Assembly (NCBI RefSeq): GCF_006838285.1
Contig: NZ_CP038228.1
Span: forward strand, 4,340,001 to 4,404,000
Direction: 5' to 3'
From: Xanthomonas translucens pv. cerealis
GTDB lineage: Bacteria; Pseudomonadota; Gammaproteobacteria; Xanthomonadales; Xanthomonadaceae
Length of the DNA stretch: 64,000 bases
The notes below the pieces were generated by a model that made no database searches, was not told the origin of the DNA, and saw nothing but the letters and a program-made list of their open reading frames with translations. Position 1 is the first letter of the stretch. Each line of letters opens with the position of its first letter. Of this stretch, positions 50,336-58,361 are shown piece by piece. The position numbers were made by a program, and so were the translations under genes.

Positions 50336-51628
50336 TCACGCGGCCGCTGGCGGCTCCGGTGCGGCCGCGCGCGCGTCGTCGCCGAGGATGATGCGCGCCG
50401 CGCGCTGGTAGCTCCAATACGCCCAGGCCCAGTTGAGCAGCACTACCAGGCGGTTGCGGAAGCCGATCAGGAAGAACACGTGCGCGGCCAGCCAGAACCA
50501 CCAGGCCAGCAGGCCGGACAGCTGCAGCCGGCCCAGGTGCACGATCGCGGCCATGCGCCCGATGGTGGCCAGGTTGCCGTAGTCGGCATAGCGGAACGGC
50601 GCGTCGCCGGCTTCGCCGCGCAGCCGCTTGGCCAGGTTCCCGGCGACGTGCCGGCCCATCTGTTTGGCGGCCGGTGCCACCCCGGGCACCGGCTTGCCGT
50701 CGCCCTGCTGCAGGGCGGCCAGGTCGCCGGCGACGAAGACTTCCGGATGCCCGGGGATGCTCAGATCCGGCTGCACCTGCACCCGGCCGCTGCGGTCCAG
50801 CGGCACGTCCAGGGTCCGCGCCAGCGGCGAGGCGGCCACGCCGGCGGCCCAGACCACGGTGCGCGCGGGCACGAAGGTGCTACCCAGGCGGTAGCCGTTG
50901 GCGTCGATGTCGGCCACCGGCACGCCGGTCAGCACGTCCACGCCGAGCTTTTCCAGTTGTTTCTGCGCCTTTGCCGACAGCCGTTCCGGGAACGAGGCGA
51001 GCACGCGCGGGCCGGCTTCGATCAGCCGCACCCTGGCCTCGGCAGGATCGATGCGGCGGAATTCGTGCTTGAGCGTATGCCGCGCGATTTCGGCCAGGGT
51101 GCCGGCCAGTTCCACCCCGGTCGGGCCGCCGCCGACGATGGCGAAGCTGAGCCAGGCCGCGCGCGCGGCGGGGTCGCTCTCGGCTTCGGCGCGTTCGAAT
51201 GCCAGCAACAGGTGGCGGCGCAGGTGCAGTGCGTCGTCCAGGGTCTTCAGGCCGGGCGCGTGCTTGGCCCACTCGTCATGGCCGAAGTAGGCATGAGTGG
51301 CGCCGGTGGCGACCAGCAGGTAGTCGTAGTCCAGCGTCTCGCCGCCGGCCAGGTGCACCTGCCGCGCCTGCTTGTCCAGGCGCACCACTTCGCCCAGGCG
51401 CACTGCTACGTTGTCCTGCTTGCGCAGGATCTGGCGCAGCGGCGCGGCGATGTCCGGCGACGACAAGCCGGCGGTGGCGACCTGGTACAGCAGCGGCTGA
51501 AACAGGTGGTGGTTGCGGCGGTCGATCAGGGTGATGCGCAGCGGCGCCTTGGCCAGCGCACGCGTGGCCCACAGTCCGGCGAAACCACCGCCGACCACGA
51601 TCAGGCGCGGCACGGGCGGGTTAGCCAT
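50336..51628 (-). CDS. NDH-2-like NAD(P)H:quinone oxidoreductase (FAD)
   Basis: A 430-residue flavoprotein of the type II NADH dehydrogenase group, a single-subunit respiratory entry point. The FAD Rossmann motif is RLIVVGGGFAGLWATRAL. Active-site region NHHLFQPLLYQVATAGLSSPDIA, NAD(P)-binding motif FAIVGGGPTGVELAGTLAEI and FAD-2 motif VFVAGDLA all follow in order. A C-terminal hydrophobic segment (LLAWWFWLAAHVFFLIGF) anchors it to the membrane. The ATG at 51628 gives MANPPVPRLIVVGGG; an upstream in-frame ATG is less likely. Confidence 0.92.
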   Translation of the reverse strand: MANPPVPRLIVVGGGFAGLWATRALAKAPLRITLIDRRNHHLFQPLLYQVATAGLSSPDIAAPLRQILRKQDNVAVRLGEVVRLDKQARQVHLAGGETLDYDYLLVATGATHAYFGHDEWAKHAPGLKTLDDALHLRRHLLLAFERAEAESDPAARAAWLSFAIVGGGPTGVELAGTLAEIARHTLKHEFRRIDPAEARVRLIEAGPRVLASFPERLSAKAQKQLEKLGVDVLTGVPVADIDANGYRLGSTFVPARTVVWAAGVAASPLARTLDVPLDRSGRVQVQPDLSIPGHPEVFVAGDLAALQQGDGKPVPGVAPAAKQMGRHVAGNLAKRLRGEAGDAPFRYADYGNLATIGRMAAIVHLGRLQLSGLLAWWFWLAAHVFFLIGFRNRLVVLLNWAWAYWSYQRAARIILGDDARAAAPEPPAAA

Positions 51629-51894
51629 GCAGGACTCCAGGGGCAGGCAAAGACGAGGCGCAAGCGGCTGTCGGAATGCTGGCGACGGCCGCGGACGCTG
51701 CATCCGCGCGGTGCAGCGCAACGCCGCGATGCAGGCAGCGCTCGCGGCGCCGTGCAGGAACTGGGGGCTGGAACGGCATGCGCCTATAGTAGCGCGATGG
51801 CAGGCGCAGGCAGGGATGCGGTGTGCGCATGGGAATACGAGCGACAGCGACGGAGTGGCTTCTTGTTTGGCCCGCCGCGGCGACGCCGTCGCGC

Positions 51895-52613
51895 ATGGGG
51901 GGCCTGCTGTTCGCGCTGAAGACCCGCGTGCTGCGACTGCGCCGCGCGCTGCGCGATCTGCGCGGCGGACCGCGCCGGCATCGCCGCGATGCGGGACTGG
52001 CGATCGCCGCTGCGGCGGTGTCCGAATCGGTCACCGCGTTATGGCCCGAGTCGGAGGAAACGTCGCCGCTGCTGGTCGCCGGCAAGATCCACAACCTGCG
52101 GGTGGCGCGCGGGCGCTGCACTGGGTCGAAGTGCCGGTTGGCGCCGCCTTCAGTTTCTGGCGGCAATTGGGCCGGGCCACGCGCCGGCGTGGGTTCGCCG
52201 CCGGGCGCGAACTGTGCGAAGGCTGCCTGGTGCCGTCGATCGGCGGCGGCCTGTGCCAGCTGTCCAATGCGATTTACGATGCGGCGCTGCGCCAGGGCCT
52301 GCATATCGACGAGCGGCATCGGCATACGCATGTGATCGCCGGTTCGCTGGCCGAGCGCGACCGCGACGCGGTGGTGTTCTGGCACTACGTCGATCTGCGC
52401 CGGCGCGCACACACGGGATCCGCCGCACCTGGCTGGTGGAAGAGGACTGGCCGGAATTCGCCGACGACCGCCAGCGCCGCATGCAGCCGGGCGATCGGGT
52501 GCTGGCGCTGCGCCGGACCAGCCTTGCCGTGCTGCAGGCGGCAAGGCTGCAACGCTGGCGATGCGGTCGCGTTGCGCTCTCAGCTCCTGGAAGCGCTGCC
52601 CGCGCCGTGCTGA
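51895..52613 (+). pseudogene. VanW family protein gene, frameshifted twice
   Basis: A VanW-type protein is spread over three frames. LLFALKTRVLRLRRALRDLR and SPLLVAGKIHNLRVARG are followed, after GGG at 52111-52113, by LHWVEVPVGAAFSFWRQLGR and VPSIGGGLCQLSNAIYDAAL. That second stretch is the diagnostic VanW core. After GGG at 52415-52417 the sense moves to IRRTWLVEEDWPEFADDRQR. Adding one G at each run restores the frame. The C-terminus is unclear. VanW is linked to glycopeptide resistance clusters, but its activity is unknown. It converges with priA. Confidence 0.72.
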
Positions 52614-52626
52614 GAACGCGCCCGGC

Positions 52627-54816
52627 TCAGTACAGATCCTGCGGATCCACATCCAGCGACCAGCGCACCCGACGCGCCTGCGGCAGCGCATAGATCGCCG
52701 GCACGGCCGCGTCCAGCACCGCATGCAGCGCGCGTCGCGTCGGCGCCGACAGCAGCAGCTGGGTACGCTGGAAACCGGCGCGGCGCGGCATCGGCGCCGG
52801 CATCGGCCCGAAGCGCTGCACCTCGGCCTGCTCCGGCAGCAGCGCGCGCACCGCGCTGAGGAAGGCGTTGGCGTGTTCGACCTGCTTGGCCTCGGCGCGC
52901 AGCAGTGCCAGGTACGCGAACGGCGGGAAGCCGGCCGCTTCGCGCTGCGCCAGTTCGGCCTCGGCGAAGGCGTGGTAGCCGCCGTGCACCAGGGTCTCCA
53001 GCAGCGCATGGCCGGGATGGTGGGTCTGCAGCCACACCTCGCCCGGGCGCGCGGCGCGGCCGGCGCGGCCGGCGACCTGGATCAGCTGCTGCGCCAGTTT
53101 CTCGCTGGCGCGGAAATCTGCCGAGAACAGCCCTTCGTCGATGCCCACCACCACCACCCGGGTCAGCTGCGGCAGGTCGTGGCCCTTGGCCAGGATCTGC
53201 GTTCCGACCAGGATGCCGGGCTGCGTGCCGAGCGTGGCCAGCTGCGTCTCCAGCGCGTCGCGGCGCTGGGTGGTGCCGCGATCGATGCGCAGCACGGGGA
53301 CGTCGGGGAAGGCCTGCAGCAGGCGTTCTTCCAGGCGCTCGGTGCCGATGCCCTGCGGCTGCAGCGCCAGGCTGCCGCAATCCGGGCAGGCCAGCGGCGC
53401 CGGCTGGCGCGCGCCGCAGTGGTGGCATTGCAGGCGCCGGCCGCCGGCATGCACGGTCATCGGCGTGGCGTGCAGCGGGGTGCTGCAGCGCTGGCACGGC
53501 GCGGTCCAGCCGCAGTCGTGGCACAGCAGCACCGGCGCATAGCCGCGGCGGTTCTTGAATACCAGCACCTGGCCGCCGTCGGCCAGCGCGCTGCCGATCC
53601 CGACCAGCACCTCCGGCGACAGGCCGTCCTGCAGCGGGCGCTTGCGCACGTCGAGCACGCGCACCGTCGGCGGCCGCGCCGCGCCAGCGCGGCGGGTCAG
53701 GCGCAGGTGCGCGTAGCGGCCGCTGGCGGCGTTGTGCAGGCTTTCCAGCGACGGCGTGGCGCTGCCCAGCAGCACCGGTACGTCCAGCGCCTTGCCGCGC
53801 ACTAGGGCGAAATCACGGGCGTGGTAGCGGATGCCGTCCTGCTGCTTGTAGCTGCCGTCGTGTTCCTCGTCGATCACGATCAGCCCGGCCTGCGGCAGCG
53901 GCACGAACACCGCCGAACGGGTGCCGACCACCACCCGCGCCTCGCCGCGCCAGGCCGCGGCCCAGACCCGCGCGCGTTCGGTGTCGGTGAGTCCTGAATG
54001 CAGCGCGTGCACCGGCACGCCCAGGCGCGCGCGGAATCGCGCCAGGGTCTGCGGGGTCAGGCCGATCTCCGGCACCAGCACCAGCGCCTGGCGGCCGCGC
54101 GCCAGGCAGGCGGCGATGGCCTGCAGGTAGACCTCGGTCTTGCCACTGCCGGTGACACCGTCGAGCAGGAACGGGGCGAAGCCGGCTGCGGCGACGACGG
54201 CGTCGATTGCGGCCTGCTGTTCGTCGTTCGGGCTGGGGCCGGGCTGCGGCTGCGGCGCCGCGCTGCTGGCCGGCACCGCAATGCGTTCGGCGAAGTCGCG
54301 CTTGGCCAGGCTTCGTGCGGCGCTGCGCCAGTCGTCCATGGCCTGGTCGAGCCGGTCTTCGTCCATGGGGCCGTCCGCCAGCAGGGCGGCGAAGCGGTGC
54401 GGGCGGGTGCCGGAGCGGGCGCGGTGGCTGGCGCCGGCCTCGGTCAGGCGCCAGGCCCAGGCGTGGGTGTCGGGCAGCGCCTCGCCGCGGCGCAGCGTCA
54501 CCGGCAGCGCGGTCGCCAGCACTTCGCCCAGCGGCGCATGGCTGTAGCGGGCCAGCCAGTGCAGCGAGTCGGCCAGCTCGCCATGCAGCAGCGGCACCGG
54601 GTCCAGCCAGGCCAGCGCCGCGCGCAGGCCCTCGCTGTCGGCGACCTGGCCGAGCGCGGCGACCACCCCGCTCAGCTCGCGATTGCCGAACGGCACCCGC
54701 AGGCGGCGCCCGATGTCGCCGACGCCGGCGGCGACATCGGGCGGCGGCAGGTAGTCGAACAGTTGCGGCAGCGGCAACGGCAGGGCGACGCGGAGGGTGG
54801 CGACAGGGAACGGCAT
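52627..54816 (-). CDS. priA: Primosomal replication restart helicase PriA
   Basis: A 729-residue helicase that reloads the replisome at stalled forks. The N-terminal 3'-end-binding domain begins MPFPVATLRVALPLPLPQLFDY. Walker A is GVTGSGKTEV (220-229) and the DEAH-type box is DEEH (316-319). An inserted zinc region carries CHDC, CQRC, CHHC and CPDC (eight Cys). Helicase motifs V and VI (VGTQILAKGHDLPQ, QVAGRAGRAARPG) follow. The ATG at 54816 gives the usual length. Paired DnaA boxes lie about 140 bases upstream. Confidence 0.95.
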   Translation of the reverse strand: MPFPVATLRVALPLPLPQLFDYLPPPDVAAGVGDIGRRLRVPFGNRELSGVVAALGQVADSEGLRAALAWLDPVPLLHGELADSLHWLARYSHAPLGEVLATALPVTLRRGEALPDTHAWAWRLTEAGASHRARSGTRPHRFAALLADGPMDEDRLDQAMDDWRSAARSLAKRDFAERIAVPASSAAPQPQPGPSPNDEQQAAIDAVVAAAGFAPFLLDGVTGSGKTEVYLQAIAACLARGRQALVLVPEIGLTPQTLARFRARLGVPVHALHSGLTDTERARVWAAAWRGEARVVVGTRSAVFVPLPQAGLIVIDEEHDGSYKQQDGIRYHARDFALVRGKALDVPVLLGSATPSLESLHNAASGRYAHLRLTRRAGAARPPTVRVLDVRKRPLQDGLSPEVLVGIGSALADGGQVLVFKNRRGYAPVLLCHDCGWTAPCQRCSTPLHATPMTVHAGGRRLQCHHCGARQPAPLACPDCGSLALQPQGIGTERLEERLLQAFPDVPVLRIDRGTTQRRDALETQLATLGTQPGILVGTQILAKGHDLPQLTRVVVVGIDEGLFSADFRASEKLAQQLIQVAGRAGRAARPGEVWLQTHHPGHALLETLVHGGYHAFAEAELAQREAAGFPPFAYLALLRAEAKQVEHANAFLSAVRALLPEQAEVQRFGPMPAPMPRRAGFQRTQLLLSAPTRRALHAVLDAAVPAIYALPQARRVRWSLDVDPQDLY

Positions 54817-55279
54817 AAGTCCTAGTTTAGCGGCCGGGGGACGGGGGCCAGTGCTCCCCCGGCGGGGGCGGCGAGGGGCGCCAGTTGCGGGCGATAGCTG
54901 TTCGTAAAGTGATAAACAAGTCGTAAATAGCTGCCCCGCTTGGAGAATCGATTTTATCCACACCCGCTGTGGATAAAGCTGTGCATGAAAGGGATGCTCC
55001 ACGCCGTGAAGACGGATTCACAAGCCTCTGCCACAAGTTGGACAAAAAAGCGCCACTCCAATAAATGCATTTAATAACAGTCACTTAGCCGTGAAACATG
55101 GCTGCAACATGATTTTGCGGGGGCTTGACAGGAGGCGTTGGACGTCCCTGCCGCGGCTTGTGCACAACCCGCTGCCGCGATCTGCCCGGCTGGCGCCTGA
55201 AGCGGCCGATCGGCGCGCCGTTGTCAAGCGCGCGGCGCGGCGGCCGCCTCGCTATCATCGCGCCGATGATGGAGTTCCG
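54817..55279. other. AT-richer spacer upstream of priA
   Basis: A 463-base gap between divergent genes with no supported gene. About 54890-55090 is much richer in A and T than the surroundings. It contains two inverted DnaA boxes, a 12-base palindrome TAAATGCATTTA at 55062-55073 and several TGTGCA-like words. It probably holds the promoters of both flanking genes. Confidence 0.5.
54954..54976. promoter_or_regulatory. Inverted pair of perfect DnaA boxes
   Basis: TTATCCACA at 54954-54962 and its exact reverse complement TGTGGATAA at 54968-54976, separated by five bases. Both match the strongest DnaA consensus. The pair lies in an AT-rich stretch upstream of priA. It may be a DnaA-controlled operator or a titration/reactivation site. 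Only two boxes are seen, too few for a typical origin. Confidence 0.72.
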
Positions 55280-56730
55280 ATGACCGCCGCGCCCCCCTCC
55301 GACGGCGTGGTCGCCCCCCCGCCCTGGCCGCCTTCCTGCGCGGCATCGAACGCCGTGCCGCGGTGCTGGCCGAGTTGCAGAGCGGCAGCGTCGAGCGCGG
55401 CGCGCCGGCGCTGGCCGCGGCGATGCGCGCGTTCCGCAGCCATGCCGCGACCCTGCCGATGGCCGACTGGCCGCTGCACTTCTGGAAACTGCTCGCGGCC
55501 GTCCCGTCGCTGCGCCAGATCGTGACCGCCGCCCGCAGCGGCTGGCCGCTGCCGCTGGCGCACCTGGGCAAGCTGACCGCCGCCGACCGCCTGGCGCTGC
55601 TGCTGCGGATCGTGGCCGGACTGGACGAGCCGACCGCGGCGCAGGTGCTGAATCAATCCACCCAGGATTACCAGCAGGCGCTGGCGCGGGCCTGCCCACG
55701 CGATGTCGGCGGGCAGCCGGATGCCGCCGGCTGGCGCGCGCTGGCCGACGCTGCGCAGCAGCATCTGCGCGAACTGCCGCCGGAGCGGCTGCAGGCGCTG
55801 GCGCAGTTGCGCGATGCGGCCATCGCCGCTGCGCCGCCCACGCCGGCGCCCGCACCCGCACCGGCGGCGCCGGCGCCGGCGCCGGTGCGTCCGCGCCGGC
55901 GTAGCGGCGGGCGCGGCCTGACCCGGGCGCGCCTGGCGGCGGCGGTGAGCGTGGTCGTGGTCCTGGCCATGCTTGGCACTTGGTGGTGGGGGCGCCTGCC
56001 GTCGCGTCCCGCGGCGGCAGGCGCCGGTTCGGGCCTGGCGCTGGGCGCTACCGGGCCTGTGCAGGTGGAGGAACTGCCGGCCGAGTCGGAGACGCGCAGC
56101 GCGCCGCCGCTGCCGGCCGCTGCGCCGGCAGCGCTGCCGGGGCCGGCGGTCTACGACCTGGATTTCTTCGCGTGGTATGCGGCGGGCGCGCCGCCGGCCC
56201 GGATCGAGCGCAGTGCGCCGAGCGCGGAGGAGGCCGCCGAAGCCGCCGCTGCGCAGCCGGCCAGTGGCGTTGCCACCGCGCCGGCACAGGCCGCCGTGGC
56301 CGACCCGCCGCCGGCGCTGACCCCGGCGCAGTTGCGCGAGCGCCAGGCCGCCTGGGAGGCGCTGGGCGCCACGGTGCAGGCGCGCCTGCGCCAGGTGGCC
56401 AGCGCCTTCGCCGGCTTGCCGGTGGAGCAGCAGCACACGCTGCGCGCGCAATTCGCCGCACTGGATGCGCTGGAACGCCACGGTTGGTTGCTGGGGCCGG
56501 AACTGGGCAGCGAATACTGGACGTTGCAGCCGCTGTTCGGCTACGTGCCCGACGCGCAACGTGCGGCGCTGCTGGGACTGCTGCGCACGCTGCCGGCCGA
56601 ACAACGCGAGCACCTGGCGCTGTTGGCGCAGCGCACCCCGCCGCAGGAGCGTGCGACGCTGCGCCGCGAGTTGCTGGCGCAGGGCGCGGACACGCGCGCG
56701 GCCTGGCTGCGGCAACGCGCCACGCGCTGA
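55280..56730 (+). CDS. Single-pass membrane protein with sigma-region-4-like N-terminus, frameshifted in a C run
   Basis: Start MTAAPPSDGVVAP at 55280. One base is missing in the C run at 55314-55320; eight C would join it to PALAAFLRGIERRAAVLAEL and give one frame of about 483 residues. Otherwise translation could begin at 55363. The N-terminal part (LLLRIVAGLDEPTAAQVLNQ then STQDYQQALARA) resembles the helix-turn-helix of sigma-70 region 4. One membrane helix (LAAAVSVVVVLAMLGTWWW, about 235) follows a Pro/Ala linker. The C-terminal helical domain is DUF3106-like (AAWEALGATVQARLRQVASA and LRTLPAEQREHLALLAQRTP). Function unknown; an anti-sigma or sigma-like role is speculation. Confidence 0.65.
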
Positions 56731-56750
56731 GCGCAGCGTTTCCGCTCTCC

Positions 56751-56805
56751 GAGTCCCGAGTCCCGAGTCCCGAGTCCCGAGTCCCGAGTCCCGAGTCCCG
56801 AGTCC
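56751..56805. repeat. Tandem array of about eight GAGTCCC units
   Basis: Seven full copies of the 7-base unit GAGTCCC plus six bases of an eighth, without any mismatch, between the membrane-protein gene and the MATE gene. Such perfect short arrays vary in copy number between strains. Being 7 bases long and 20 bases after the stop, it does not alter either reading frame. Confidence 0.92.
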
Positions 56806-56912
56806 AAAAGCCTGCGCCGAACAGCCGCGCAGGGTAAAATAGCGCCCCTCCGCCACCCGGCGCCGGCGCTTTCCTGCGCGGCCGCAGTCGGCGGGATCGC
56901 CAGAGTCTTGCA

Positions 56913-58280
56913 ATGTCTTCGTCCTCCACCCCGGCCTCGGTCCGGGGCCGCGAACTGCGCAGCACCGCGCAGCTCGCCCTGCCGCTGGTCCTGGGGCATA
57001 TCTCCGCCGGCCTGATCAGCTTCGTCGACAACGTGATCGCCGGCCACCATGGCACCCGCACGCTGGCCTCGGTGACGGTCGGCACCGCGTTGTTGTGGCT
57101 GCCGATGATGATTCCGATCGGCACCCTGATCGCGTTGACCGCGTCGGTGTCGCAGCTCGACGGCGGCAAGCGTCACGCGCAGATCGGGCCGATGTTCCGC
57201 CAGGCGCTGTGGTTGTCGCTGGGCCTGGGCGTGCTGATGTTCGCGTTCCTGAGCGTGATGCCGATGGCGTTGCCGCAACTGGGCATCGCCGCGGAGATCG
57301 TGCCCGGCGCGCGCGATTTCCTGCACGCGATCCGCTGGGGCGTGCCGGCGATGGTGCTGTATTTCTGCATGCGCTATCTCAGCGAGGGCATGCACTGGAC
57401 GCTGCCGACCATGCTGCTCGGCTTCGGCGGGCTGCTGGTGCTTGCGCCGCTGGGCTACGTGTTGACCTTCGGCCTGTTCGGGCTGCGCGAGCGCGGTGCC
57501 GGCGGGCTCGGCATCGCCTCGGCGATCATGATGTGGCTGCAGGCGCTGTGTTTCGCCTTCTACCTGGCGCGTTCCAGGCGCTTTGCGCCGTTGCGCCTGT
57601 TCGCGAGCTTCGAGGCGCCGGACCTGCGCGCGATCGGCGGGTTGCTGAAGACCGGGCTGCCGATCGGCATCACCATCCTGATGGAGGGCGGGCTGTTCAT
57701 CGTCACCGCGCTGCTGATCGCGCGGCTGGGCGAAGTGCCGGCGGCCGCGCACCAGATCGCGATCAACGTGGCGCAGCTGTGCTTCATGGTCCCGATGGGC
57801 GTGGCCGAGGCGACCACGGTGCGGGTCGGGCGCGCCGCCGGTGGCGGCGATGCGCTCGGCGTGCGCGGCGCGGCCTGGGCCGGCTATAGCATCGTGCTCG
57901 GCACCCAGGCGTTGTCGGCGCTGGTGCTGCTGTTCGGCCACGACGCCATCGTCGGCGTCTACACCCGCGACATCGCGGTGGCCGGGTTGGCGTCCACGCT
58001 GCTGCTATACGCGGCTGCGTTTCAGTTCCCCGACGGCGTGCAGGTGCTGTCGGCTGGCGCGCTGCGCGGTCTCAACGACACCCGTGTGCCGATGCTGCTG
58101 GCGCTGTGTTCCTACTGGGGCCTGGGCATGCCGCTGGGCGCTGGGCTCGGCCTGTGGCTGGGCTGGGGACCGCAGGGCATGTGGATCGGGCTGATCCTGG
58201 GCCTGACCGCGGCCGCGGTGATGATGGCCGCGCGCTTCCGGCTCAGCAGCGGGCGCCTGCTCGCCGCCGCGGCTCCCTGA
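56913..58280 (+). CDS. MATE family multidrug efflux transporter (NorM-like)
   Basis: A 455-residue transporter with twelve predicted helices in two similar halves, exporting cationic compounds in exchange for sodium or protons. The first half begins RSTAQLALPLVLGHISAGLISFVDNVIAGHHG and includes LWLPMMIPIGTLIALTASVSQL. The second begins LLKTGLPIGITILMEGGLFIV and contains VAEATTVRVGRAAG. Length is typical of NorM. It is preceded by the GAGTCCC array and followed 81 bases later by sppA. Confidence 0.92.
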   Translation: MSSSSTPASVRGRELRSTAQLALPLVLGHISAGLISFVDNVIAGHHGTRTLASVTVGTALLWLPMMIPIGTLIALTASVSQLDGGKRHAQIGPMFRQALWLSLGLGVLMFAFLSVMPMALPQLGIAAEIVPGARDFLHAIRWGVPAMVLYFCMRYLSEGMHWTLPTMLLGFGGLLVLAPLGYVLTFGLFGLRERGAGGLGIASAIMMWLQALCFAFYLARSRRFAPLRLFASFEAPDLRAIGGLLKTGLPIGITILMEGGLFIVTALLIARLGEVPAAAHQIAINVAQLCFMVPMGVAEATTVRVGRAAGGGDALGVRGAAWAGYSIVLGTQALSALVLLFGHDAIVGVYTRDIAVAGLASTLLLYAAAFQFPDGVQVLSAGALRGLNDTRVPMLLALCSYWGLGMPLGAGLGLWLGWGPQGMWIGLILGLTAAAVMMAARFRLSSGRLLAAAAP

Positions 58281-58361
58281 CCCCTGACTTCAGGCGCATG
58301 TGCGGCGCCGGCACAGTCGGTATGCTGCACGCGCGCAAGACCTTCTTTCCGGAGTTTTTCC

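Noticed and set aside
54817..55279. Chromosomal replication origin
   Set aside because: Only two perfect DnaA boxes are visible, and none of the usual neighbours of the Xanthomonas origin (dnaA, dnaN, gyrB, rpmH) is in the window.
56751..56805. CRISPR array
   Set aside because: The repeated unit is 7 bases with no spacers, so this is a simple tandem repeat.
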